Part shown: piece by piece, positions 7,522 through 14,797 of the stretch
Layout: each line of letters begins with the position of its first letter
Numbering within the stretch: position 1 is the first letter of the stretch
From: Anaerolineae bacterium
GTDB lineage: Bacteria > Chloroflexota > Anaerolineae > Anaerolineales > Villigracilaceae
Length of the DNA: 19,702 bases
Reading direction: 5' to 3'
Assembly (NCBI GenBank): GCA_003158885.1
Contig: PMLN01000346.1
Coordinates: 1-19,702, forward strand
The notes under the pieces: generated by a model
Database searches by the model: none
What the model was told of the DNA's origin: nothing
What the model saw: only the letters and a program-made list of their open reading frames with translations
Translations under genes and position numbers: made by a program

Positions 7522-9327
7522 TTACTCCTCCCACGGAGGAATAAGCAAATTATCGAGCAGTTCTTCCCGCTCGAGGAAGGGATACATATCTTCAAGGGGG
7601 GCGGAAACGATGCGCCCGTCCGGCAATTGACGCGAACTCTGGCGCGGCTCAAAACCTTGCTCGGGATCGAGGATTACCTCACATAAAACTGGTCCGGCCA
7701 ACTCCAAAGCCTTTTGTAAGGGCGACGCGAAATCCTGCCCGTCGAGCCGGATAAATGCCAGCCCATACGCGTTGGCAAGCTTCTCGAAATTCGGAAAGGA
7801 AACGCCAGACGCCGGGCTTTCGCCGACCGTTGAGCCGAAGAAGCCTTTTTGGGATATGCGGATGGAAAGATAACCATTATTGTTCAGGACAAAAAGTTTT
7901 ACAGGAAGTTTATTCTCAACCAGCGTTTGTAATTCCTGAACGTTAAGCTGCAAGCTTCCATCGCCTGCCAGGCAAATGACGCGTTTGCCGTCACGCGCAA
8001 CCGCCGCGCCGATTGCGGCAGGCAAATCATAGCCCATGGAGGCTGAGCCTGAATTGGAAAACAGCCGCTGGCCGAGTTTGAGTTTTGCAGTCTGGAAGGA
8101 AACGATGCAGGCCGTCGCGTTGCCCGTCACGACAACGTCATCCGATTTGAGCCGCTCGAACAACACTTCCATGAAATAATATGGATTGATTTTTCCATTG
8201 AAGGTCCGATGCTTTGGCAGGACTGCCGGATAACGTGCCTGCCGCTCTTTGCACCAGGCCAGCCAACCTGCATGTTGGGTGCTGTCCCATTTGTGGTTTT
8301 CAAGTTGGCGCTTCGCTTCCAGCAGGAACTCTTTTGCGTCTGCGATGATGGGCAGGTCAGGCTGGATGGTGGGGCGGTGCAATTCTGCCGGGTCGATATC
8401 CACCCAGATTTTGTAGGCGGCGCGTGCAAATGATTTGAACGTATATCCGGTCTGGCGGATATTGAGACGGCTGCCGAGGATCAATAATACATCCGAGTTC
8501 TGGACAGCGAAGTTGCCGGGGCGTGTACCGATCGTTCCGGGACGCCCGCAGAAAACGGGATCATCAGAATCGATTAAATCATGAGTCCAGCCTGTGGTAA
8601 CAGGGATGCCGAGTTTGTGGACAACCTCGTTGAAGATGTCCACTGCATCAGCAAGGCGAACTCCGGTTCCGGCCAGGATAACGGGATGCTGGGCGTTTCT
8701 TAATCGCTCCAGGGTTTCTGTAACGAATTCCGTTAATTTAACTGAGTCCGACTTCGCCTCAGATGCCGATTCAAATCCTTCCAGCGTGGTTTCATCCACT
8801 TGGCTCGATTGCACATCAATCGGAATATCCAGCCAGCATGGACCGGGTCTCCCGCTGCGCGAAATCTTCCATGCTTTCTCCAGATGATACCGAATTGTTT
8901 TTGGATCGGTGACGGTGACTGCGTACTTGGTGATGCCGCGCACCATCGAAATGATATCCGCTTCCTGATCGCCAAGCTGGCGCAAGTCGGGCAGGTCATA
9001 AGTTCGAATATAAGTTTCGCGCTTCACCTGTCCTGAAAGGATGAGCATGGGGATCGAATCGATCCATGCTCCGAAAACCCCGTTGAGCGCATTGATACCG
9101 CCCGGCCCGGTGGTAACGTTGATCACACCCGGCGTATTCGTGATTCGTGCATAGCCTTCGGCAGCCATGGCGCTGGCCTGCTCGTGATGATTGAATATGG
9201 TTTTGATCTTTGGATGTGTGCCAATGGCATAGTTGAGAAACATCGAGCCGCCGCCGGTCAGCATGAAGACATGGCGGACGCCGAAATTTGATAATGTGTT
9301 GGCAATATAGTCTGAGACGCGGACCAT
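7522..9327 (-). CDS. ThDP-dependent enzyme of the acetolactate synthase/YerE type
   Basis: A complete three-domain ThDP enzyme of 601 residues. The N-terminal Pyr domain has the cofactor-activating glutamate in NHHEQ (E49) and GPGG near residue 75. The central domain suggests nucleotide or FAD binding, as in acetohydroxyacid synthases. The C-terminal PP domain holds the Mg/ThDP motif GDGSLQLN through LNNNGY. Acetolactate synthase is the nearest general family. The position three genes after rfbF-rfbG-rfbH, and the opening RVSDYIANTL, argue instead for a YerE-like role. YerE decarboxylates pyruvate and attaches the two-carbon unit to C4 of CDP-4-keto-3,6-dideoxyglucose in yersiniose A synthesis. 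No ilvN or ilvC is nearby. GGAG about eight bases upstream supports ATG 9327. The ThDP assignment is certain and the sugar-branching role is probable. A 73-base gap separates it from the NeuB-like gene. Confidence 0.88.
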   Translation of the reverse strand: MVRVSDYIANTLSNFGVRHVFMLTGGGSMFLNYAIGTHPKIKTIFNHHEQASAMAAEGYARITNTPGVINVTTGPGGINALNGVFGAWIDSIPMLILSGQVKRETYIRTYDLPDLRQLGDQEADIISMVRGITKYAVTVTDPKTIRYHLEKAWKISRSGRPGPCWLDIPIDVQSSQVDETTLEGFESASEAKSDSVKLTEFVTETLERLRNAQHPVILAGTGVRLADAVDIFNEVVHKLGIPVTTGWTHDLIDSDDPVFCGRPGTIGTRPGNFAVQNSDVLLILGSRLNIRQTGYTFKSFARAAYKIWVDIDPAELHRPTIQPDLPIIADAKEFLLEAKRQLENHKWDSTQHAGWLAWCKERQARYPAVLPKHRTFNGKINPYYFMEVLFERLKSDDVVVTGNATACIVSFQTAKLKLGQRLFSNSGSASMGYDLPAAIGAAVARDGKRVICLAGDGSLQLNVQELQTLVENKLPVKLFVLNNNGYLSIRISQKGFFGSTVGESPASGVSFPNFEKLANAYGLAFIRLDGQDFASPLQKALELAGPVLCEVILDPEQGFEPRQSSRQLPDGRIVSAPLEDMYPFLEREELLDNLLIPPWEE

Positions 9328-9382
9328 TTATTAACTCCGATGCAGCTAGCATGAAACTCAGAATATGTAATTCTTCTTAATC

Positions 9383-10567
9383 CTACTCCATTAAGAAAAC
9401 GATCTCGTTCCTTAATCCCATATCCTTTATTTGCCTGGCAATAGCCTGATGATGTAGAAGTGTTGTGATCAAGATGGGTGTTTCCGAATCGGGAATTTGA
9501 CTGGGGGCAATAATAGGCACGCCACGTATAGACTTCCCTTGATTTATAGGATTATTGTCCACGAAAGAAATAATATTTGCATTGGCAAGTGATGTTTCAA
9601 CAAGCAGTTTCAGCGCCAATTGTCCTGTTCCCCAAACAATAATCCCGGTAGAACGAGTGAGAGTTTCTTGCAAACGAGCGTCGATTCTGGCCAGCAGCTC
9701 ATTGGATCGCCGAATATATTCATCGATTGCGATTCGCAAATCTTCATCTTTAATGAGATTGTACTTGCTTTTGTTATTTTGTTTCCAAAATCCGTAAATC
9801 GCCGGATAGAAGATTTGTGGTCCGGTGACCAATGTTTTTGCTTCTCCCTCCATAAAAATAAAACCATGTTCATTCATGAGATTCTTAAGACATGTTAATG
9901 AAAAGTGATTGATATGCTCAGTGTTGAAATCTTGTAACGGTGCATAAATAAAATCTGCATAACGAGACGCGTCCGGCGTTTCTATATAAATCGTGCCGCC
10001 AGTTTTTAAATTGGTTTCGATCCAGTTTAACGCACTTTGTATATCGTGAATATGTTCCAGTGTGTGAGATAGGATGATGCAGTCGTACGCGTGTTCTTTG
10101 AAGGGTTGGAACAATGATCCCTGATACGCTTCAATCCCAAGTCGCCGCGTATTTTCCACACACGCCGAGGAGGGATCAATACCGCATAGCTTTTGGTATT
10201 CAAGCTCACGTAATGCCTTGAGCATTCCTCCGTTGGCGCATCCAACATCCAAAATACTTGAATTTGCATTCTGAAGGAATTTTGTAATTTGACGGGCAGT
10301 CTCCTGCTGGCGCTCCCAATCGTATTGGTTGTTTACACCGCCTGTGCCGGTTCTCGAATCTTCATACTTTGAATATTCTGCGTAAAACCGGTCATAGTCT
10401 GCTTGCTTTACAGAAGAGTCTGCGTATATAAAGCCGCATCGCAAGCAAACAACCACATCATATCCATTTGAAAGTGGGTGCCCCGCAGGCAATTCAAATC
10501 TTTGCGTGTGTAAGACATCTGCTTGCGTATCATTACAAATCGGGCAAGCTCTAGCAGCAGCTTTCAT
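9383..10567 (-). CDS. Zinc-motif SAM-dependent sugar C-methyltransferase (TylC3-like architecture)
   Basis: With the chosen start the product is 394 residues and has the three-part build of NDP-sugar C-methyltransferases. An N-terminal zinc site uses C8-x2-C11 and C41-x2-C44. A Rossmann SAM domain carries ILDVGCANGG at 105-114 and LSHTLEHI near 166-173. EHINHFS at 217-223 is a conserved block with the likely catalytic histidines. A C-terminal domain resembling a second nucleotide-binding fold contains VWGTGQLALKLL (about 311-322) and FVDNNP. Known relatives methylate C3 of 4-keto deoxysugars. ATG 10567 is preferred because AAGGA lies seven bases upstream and it falls just after the SDR stop at 10572; ATG 10609 would overlap the SDR gene by 38 bases and its GAGGG touches the codon. 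Two hand-counted 60-base rows (from 9721 and 9841) are both 32% G+C, far below rfbF, hinting at separate acquisition. Confidence 0.88.
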   Translation of the reverse strand: MKAAARACPICNDTQADVLHTQRFELPAGHPLSNGYDVVVCLRCGFIYADSSVKQADYDRFYAEYSKYEDSRTGTGGVNNQYDWERQQETARQITKFLQNANSSILDVGCANGGMLKALRELEYQKLCGIDPSSACVENTRRLGIEAYQGSLFQPFKEHAYDCIILSHTLEHIHDIQSALNWIETNLKTGGTIYIETPDASRYADFIYAPLQDFNTEHINHFSLTCLKNLMNEHGFIFMEGEAKTLVTGPQIFYPAIYGFWKQNNKSKYNLIKDEDLRIAIDEYIRRSNELLARIDARLQETLTRSTGIIVWGTGQLALKLLVETSLANANIISFVDNNPINQGKSIRGVPIIAPSQIPDSETPILITTLLHHQAIARQIKDMGLRNEIVFLME

Positions 10568-10571
10568 CCAA

Positions 10572-11618
10572 TCATCCTTGTTGACTACAAATTGTTCGAG
10601 CGATCCCATCCCTCAGTGAAGTTAGTTTGCCCAATCCCAACTCATTCTTTGCCCTATCAGCATCAGGTATGTAGCGCTCAGCAGGTTCTTGTCGATTTCG
10701 ATTTGGCCTACCGCGAATCTCAACTTGAAGTATCGGCGAAAAACAATGTGCTACTTGTTCAGCTACTTCTACAATGGATACTGCTTCATCGCTGCCCACA
10801 TTATATGGACGGCAGGATTTTCCTTTAAACAATATCGTCCACAACCAAACGGCAAGGTCTGCCGCATAAAGATAGGAACGGTAGGGAGTACCATCGCCTT
10901 TAACGATGATTGGTCCGCCGTTCATGGCATCCCGGATAAAATTCCCGATGGCGAAATGAACATCGAGTGGCAGGTATGGCCCGACGAAGGCAAAACAGCG
11001 GGCGATCTTCATTTCTATCCCCGTGTCACGTGCATACAGGGTGCATAAATGCTCGGCGATTCTTTTCCCCTGGCCGTATGCAGACTTTGGATCCATGGGA
11101 TCGGGCGCGCCCGGATAATCCTCGGGGATGTGGGTCAATTCGGGCGGCTGTTTTCCGTAAACCGCGCCGGAACTGGTTAATAGGAATTTTTTCGTGCCAC
11201 AGGTTTTTGCAAAATCCAGTGTATGTCGCGTGCCTGCGACGATGGTATCCAGCATCGATAACGGATTTTCGTCGTTCAGTTTCGTGCTGGTTTCTGTCGC
11301 GGCGTGGATGATGTGGCTGAATGTGCCGGATGGGAAATCAAACGTGCGGACATCGCCTTGGATCAGTGTAACCGCTTCGTTGCCTGCCAGATGCGGCGCT
11401 TTGACTTGAAAGGCTTCCGGTGAACGGGTCAATACCGTTGCATGAGCATCCAGATTCAAATTTTCATTTGCCCAAATAAAACTTTCCAACAGCCAGCAGC
11501 CAAAGAAACCCGTTCCGCCTGTGATAAAGATCTGCTGACCGCGCAATTCATCCCACAGGTCACGCGTATGATCGAGGATGTGATCCAGATCGGAAGCCAA
11601 AGGGTTTTGCGTCCTCAT
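10572..11618 (-). CDS. Extended SDR NDP-sugar epimerase/reductase
   Basis: A 348-residue extended short-chain dehydrogenase acting on a nucleotide sugar. The cofactor motif GGTGFFG is at 34-40 after a 27-residue N-terminal extension, the catalytic SSGAVYG at 149-155 and Y181-x3-K185 in SAYGQGK. The Thr/Ser-Asp-Glu or -Asp-Lys triad of 4,6-dehydratases is replaced by SSG, so dehydratase activity is unlikely. Epimerase or ketoreductase activity fits better. In this operon it could reduce C4 of the 3,6-dideoxy-4-keto sugar, as abequose or paratose synthases do, or reduce the side-chain ketone left by the ThDP enzyme, as YerF does. Its ATG overlaps the rfbH stop in an ATGA, implying translational coupling. 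The reaction cannot be settled from sequence. Confidence 0.88.
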   Translation of the reverse strand: MRTQNPLASDLDHILDHTRDLWDELRGQQIFITGGTGFFGCWLLESFIWANENLNLDAHATVLTRSPEAFQVKAPHLAGNEAVTLIQGDVRTFDFPSGTFSHIIHAATETSTKLNDENPLSMLDTIVAGTRHTLDFAKTCGTKKFLLTSSGAVYGKQPPELTHIPEDYPGAPDPMDPKSAYGQGKRIAEHLCTLYARDTGIEMKIARCFAFVGPYLPLDVHFAIGNFIRDAMNGGPIIVKGDGTPYRSYLYAADLAVWLWTILFKGKSCRPYNVGSDEAVSIVEVAEQVAHCFSPILQVEIRGRPNRNRQEPAERYIPDADRAKNELGLGKLTSLRDGIARTICSQQG

Positions 11619-12934
11619 ACGACGGTCTCACATAACTGCGTCAGCATGTCGCAAACATAATCGAGCATCTGCGTGGTTAAGCCGGGATAAACCCCGATCC
11701 AGAAGACGCGCTGCATCACTTCATCGGCCCGTTTAAGCTCGCCCACCACACGATAATTTTGATTCCGATAAGCGGGCTGTCGGATGAGATTGCCGCCGAA
11801 TAACAGCCGTGTGCCTATTTTGTGATCCTCCAGCCAGCGGACAGCTTCTTCGCGTGTAAAGGCGGCTTCCGGTCGAACGTAAATCGGGAAGCCAAACCAG
11901 GACGGATTCGAGTTGGGCGTCGCTTGTGGGAGAATGAAGAAATCCTGCAGCGCGCTCAACCTTTGATATAGGTAATTGAAATTCTCGCGGCGCTTTTGGA
12001 TAAAGGCTGGCAGTTTCTTTAATTGTGAAACGCCGACGGCAGCCTGCATATCGGTGGCTTTCATATTATAGCCGATGTGCGAATAGGTGTATTTGTGATC
12101 GTAGCCGTGCGGTAATTCGCCTAACTGCCAGTCGAAGCGCTTGCCGCAGGTGTTTTTCTTGCCGGGATCGCACCAGCAATCACGACCCCAGTCGCGAAAA
12201 GACTCGATCAATTTCTTGAGTTTGGGTTTATCGGTCAGGACTGCGCCGCCTTCGCCCATGGTGATGTGATGTGCCGGATAAAAACTCACAGTGGCTACGT
12301 CACCAAACCTGCCGACGGGTTGATCGTTATATATCGCCCCAACCGCGTCACAGCAATCCTCGATCAGCCACAGGTTATGCTGTTTGCAAAAGGCGGTGAT
12401 CGCATCCAGGTCGCAGGGGTTGCCCAGCGTATGGGCGATCATCACGGCGCGTGTTTTTGAGGAGAGCGCCGCGTCCAATTGCGTTGTATCGATGTTGTAA
12501 GTGGGTATATCCACATCCACAAATACCGGCACCAGATTATTTTGAAAGATTGGGTTGACGGTGGTGGGGAAGCCGGTGGCGACCGTGATAACTTCATCCC
12601 CCGGCTTGATTTGGCGTTCACCCAAGGTGGGCGAGGTGAGACAGGTCAGCGCCAGCAAATTCGCCGAAGAACCGGAGTTCACCAGAATGGCATGGCGCAT
12701 GTGGAAGAAACGCGCGAACTCGATTTCGAATTGGTGCGCGAATCTGCCGGTGGTCAGCCAGAAATCCAGCGAAGAATCCATCAGGGATTGCAGGTCGGTT
12801 TCGTCGAAGACCCGGCCGGAGACCGGCACACTGCTTTGACCGGGAATGAATTCGCGCCGCGGAAAGGCCTCCGAAAAATAATCGGCCGTGAGGGACAGGA
12901 TTTGGGCGCGCAGCGCCTCAGCTTTTGTGTTCAT
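11615..12934 (-). CDS. rfbH: CDP-4-keto-6-deoxy-D-glucose 3-dehydrase (E1, RfbH/DdhC)
   Basis: A PMP-dependent [2Fe-2S] enzyme that removes the C3 hydroxyl, the committed step to 3,6-dideoxyhexoses. With the chosen start the protein has 439 residues, close to known RfbH. The iron-sulfur signature is exact: C195-x57-C253-x1-C255-x7-C263. The internal-aldimine lysine of ordinary DegT aminotransferases is replaced by histidine (H222, in SFYPAHHITMGEGG), which makes E1 a dehydrase and not a transaminase. GSSANLLAL, FPTTVNP and NYRVVGELK are also typical. ATG 12934 is preferred over an upstream in-frame TTG at 12961: family proteins start close to this point and neither has a good ribosome site. 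The start lies 17 bases inside rfbG. Its electron-donating reductase (E3, DdhD/RfbI) is not encoded in the window. Confidence 0.96.
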   Translation of the reverse strand: MNTKAEALRAQILSLTADYFSEAFPRREFIPGQSSVPVSGRVFDETDLQSLMDSSLDFWLTTGRFAHQFEIEFARFFHMRHAILVNSGSSANLLALTCLTSPTLGERQIKPGDEVITVATGFPTTVNPIFQNNLVPVFVDVDIPTYNIDTTQLDAALSSKTRAVMIAHTLGNPCDLDAITAFCKQHNLWLIEDCCDAVGAIYNDQPVGRFGDVATVSFYPAHHITMGEGGAVLTDKPKLKKLIESFRDWGRDCWCDPGKKNTCGKRFDWQLGELPHGYDHKYTYSHIGYNMKATDMQAAVGVSQLKKLPAFIQKRRENFNYLYQRLSALQDFFILPQATPNSNPSWFGFPIYVRPEAAFTREEAVRWLEDHKIGTRLLFGGNLIRQPAYRNQNYRVVGELKRADEVMQRVFWIGVYPGLTTQMLDYVCDMLTQLCETVV

Positions 12935-13913
12935 CGTCAAAAAACTTTCGATACCATTCAATGGTTTTCTTCAGGCCCTCATCCAGTTGGAAAAGCGGAT
13001 GCCAGTTCAAGACCCGCCGCGCTTTTTCAGCGCTGAGATATTGATGGCGGATTTCGTTGGCGGTCTCATTGCGGATTTCCGGTTTAAGATCTGAGTTCAT
13101 CAATCTTAGGATGTGTTCCACGATCTCGCACACGGTCACCTGGATCTCGTTCGAGAAGTTAAATGCTTCACCCTTGAGTTCGGGGTGTTCCGCCAGTTTT
13201 TCTGCTAGCAGCATGTATGCCGCCGCACCGTCTTCCACGTAAAAATAATCGCGGATATATTTGCCGTCCGAGCGGATGATCGGATTTTGCCCGCGCAGGA
13301 TCGAGCGGATCGTGCCGGGGATGATCCGGTTCCAATTCAAATCCCCGCCGCCATAAAAATTTCCGCAGCGGGTGATCGCAACCGGCAGGTCAAAACTGGC
13401 GGCATACGTATTCGCGATCAAGTCTGCCGCGGATTTGCTTACATCGTAGGGATGCCTCCCTTGAAGCGGCGTATTTTCATTGTAGGGCAGGGTTTCCTGA
13501 TCGCCATAGGCCTTGTCGGAAGATGCGATCACGATTTGCTTGACACTTGGGCTTCGCCGGCACGACTCCAGAAGATTCCATGTGCCAGCGATGTTGGTCT
13601 CGAAGGTCGAGAGCGGATTCCGATTCGCAATCGTGACGATCGTCTGCGCCGCCAAATGGATGACCGTGTCAATTTCGTATTCGCCCAGCGTGCGCTCAAC
13701 CGTTTCGCGCTCGCGGATATCGCCGCGCACGACTTTTACCTGTTCCATTAAATTCGTGCGCACCAATTCGCTCTGCGGCACCCAATCACGGACGAGACAG
13801 ACTACATCGGCGCCGGCCTCGATTAAACGCCTCACCAGCCAGCTTCCGACCAATCCGGTCCCGCCCGTGACGAAGGTGGGGCGATCCAGCCAGAACCCGC
13901 GCTTTAGTTCCAT
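12918..13913 (-). CDS. rfbG: CDP-glucose 4,6-dehydratase (RfbG/DdhB)
   Basis: Converts CDP-glucose to CDP-4-keto-6-deoxyglucose through NAD-dependent oxidation, dehydration and reduction. An extended SDR of 331 residues with GGTGLVG at 17-23, the dehydratase motif SSDKAYG at 131-137 and Y156-x3-K160 in YDVSK. The Ser-Asp-Lys triad is diagnostic for CDP-glucose dehydratases as opposed to the Thr-Asp-Glu of dTDP-glucose enzymes. GNFYGGGDLNWNRIIP and RDYFYVEDG are conserved substrate-binding segments. It is a little shorter than the enterobacterial enzymes (about 357). ATG 13913 is chosen because MELKRGFWLDRPTFVTG matches the family start. The frame is open further upstream, but that part overlaps rfbF and has no homology. 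It overlaps the rfbF stop by 10 bases and rfbH by 17, so the three genes are tightly coupled. Confidence 0.92.
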   Translation of the reverse strand: MELKRGFWLDRPTFVTGGTGLVGSWLVRRLIEAGADVVCLVRDWVPQSELVRTNLMEQVKVVRGDIRERETVERTLGEYEIDTVIHLAAQTIVTIANRNPLSTFETNIAGTWNLLESCRRSPSVKQIVIASSDKAYGDQETLPYNENTPLQGRHPYDVSKSAADLIANTYAASFDLPVAITRCGNFYGGGDLNWNRIIPGTIRSILRGQNPIIRSDGKYIRDYFYVEDGAAAYMLLAEKLAEHPELKGEAFNFSNEIQVTVCEIVEHILRLMNSDLKPEIRNETANEIRHQYLSAEKARRVLNWHPLFQLDEGLKKTIEWYRKFFDDEHKS

Positions 13914-14686
13914 AGCTTCCACGGTGCGCTGCCTTCCCGCCATAACTTTTCCAGCAGGTTCACATCCCGCAGGGTATCCATGCTTTGCCAGAAATCTTCG
14001 TGTGGATAGGCGGCGAGTTGTCCATCCGCTGCGATCTTTTCCAGCGACTCGTATTCCCAAGCCGTCTGGTCGCCCTCGATGTACTTAACCACTTCCGGCT
14101 GCAGGACGAAGAAGCCTCCGTTGATCCAGCCTTCGCCGATTTGTGGTTTTTCCTTGAACTGCGTGACTTTGCCATTCTCGATCACCATTTGACCGAAGCG
14201 CGCCGGGGGACGCACGGCTGTGAGCGTTGCCAGCTTCTTTTGGGCGCGGTGAAATTCGATCAGGCTGGGAATATGGATATTGCTCACACCGTCACCGTAG
14301 GTCAGCATGAACGGTTCGTCCCCGACGAATTCCGCCACGCGCTTCACGCGTCCGCCCGTGTTGGTATCCACGCCGGTATCGAGCAGGTGCACGATCCAAT
14401 CCTCGCTGTTGCCGTGGTGGGTGGCGATCTCCCCGTTCTTCAATTGAACCGTGAGACTGCGTTCGTGATAATGGTAGTTGATAAAATAATCTTTGATCAG
14501 ATCGCCGCGGTAGCCCAGCGCGATCACGAACTCCTTGAATCCATAGTACGCATAGATGTTCATGATATGCCAAAGGATCGGCCTGCCGCCGATCTCCACC
14601 ATGGGCTTGGGCTTCACGGTGGTTTCTTCTGAAAGACGTGTGCCGAGACCTCCGGCCAGAATTGCAACTTTCATCTGCTTTTCCAT
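13904..14686 (-). CDS. rfbF: Glucose-1-phosphate cytidylyltransferase (RfbF/DdhA)
   Basis: Makes CDP-glucose from CTP and glucose-1-phosphate, the entry step of the pathway. A 260-residue nucleotidyltransferase with LAGGLGTRLSEET (10-22), KPKPMVEIGGRPILWHIM (25-42), LTYGDGVSN near residue 150, INGGFFVLQPEV (about 188-199) and WEYESLE. These are textbook features of the CDP-glucose family and differ from RmlA. Two ATGs compete. ATG 14686 gives MEKQMKVAIL and has TAGAAT ending exactly six bases before it, suggesting a leaderless transcript. ATG 14674 gives MKVAILAGG, the usual family start, with only a weak GGA upstream. I keep 14686. It is the first gene of the sugar block, 111 bases after mutS on the same strand. 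Confidence 0.97.
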   Translation of the reverse strand: MEKQMKVAILAGGLGTRLSEETTVKPKPMVEIGGRPILWHIMNIYAYYGFKEFVIALGYRGDLIKDYFINYHYHERSLTVQLKNGEIATHHGNSEDWIVHLLDTGVDTNTGGRVKRVAEFVGDEPFMLTYGDGVSNIHIPSLIEFHRAQKKLATLTAVRPPARFGQMVIENGKVTQFKEKPQIGEGWINGGFFVLQPEVVKYIEGDQTAWEYESLEKIAADGQLAAYPHEDFWQSMDTLRDVNLLEKLWREGSAPWKLWN

Positions 14687-14692
14687 ATCCTC

Positions 14693-14698
14693 ATTCTA
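14693..14698 (-). promoter_or_regulatory. Candidate -10 hexamer of the sugar operon, leaderless geometry
   Basis: On the minus strand TAGAAT is followed by exactly six bases and ATG 14686, so transcription would begin at or next to the A of the start codon. No convincing -35 lies at the expected distance: with a 17-base spacer the hexamer is GCATTG. The call therefore rests on the -10 and its match to the same layout before mutS. Confidence 0.45.
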
Positions 14699-14700
14699 CA

Positions 14701-14716
14701 GGAAGTGCAAACTTCC
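14701..14716. promoter_or_regulatory. Operator-like inverted repeat in the rfbF promoter
   Basis: GGAAGT and ACTTCC flank a four-base centre, two bases upstream of the candidate -10 on the minus strand. This places it in the spacer between -10 and -35, where a bound repressor or activator could act. With only six-base arms it could be chance. Confidence 0.35.
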
Positions 14717-14729
14717 AATGCCCCTTGGC

Positions 14730-14745
14730 ATGATTTTGAAATCAT
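14730..14745. promoter_or_regulatory. Second inverted repeat upstream of rfbF
   Basis: ATGATTT and AAATCAT form seven-base arms around a TG centre, about 45 bases upstream of ATG 14686 in the direction of transcription. The spacing suits a regulator site. It is not followed by a T-run and is short for a mutS terminator. Function unknown. Confidence 0.35.
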
Positions 14746-14797
14746 CGTTTCCGGTTGCTCGATGCGCGGCAGCATAAAAAGTTTCCTGGATGTTCGC

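Noticed and set aside
7522..9327. Branched-chain amino acid acetolactate synthase (ilvB)
   Set aside because: No ilvN, ilvC or ilvD lies nearby and the gene is embedded in a nucleotide-sugar operon. Not fully excluded, since the family is the same.
12479..13036. Plus-strand frame of 185 codons across rfbH and rfbG
   Set aside because: Both opposing genes have full family signatures, and the plus-strand protein shows no domain.
13985..14632. Plus-strand frame of 215 codons opposite rfbF
   Set aside because: Antisense shadow of a textbook cytidylyltransferase, with His- and Val-rich composition typical of such shadows.
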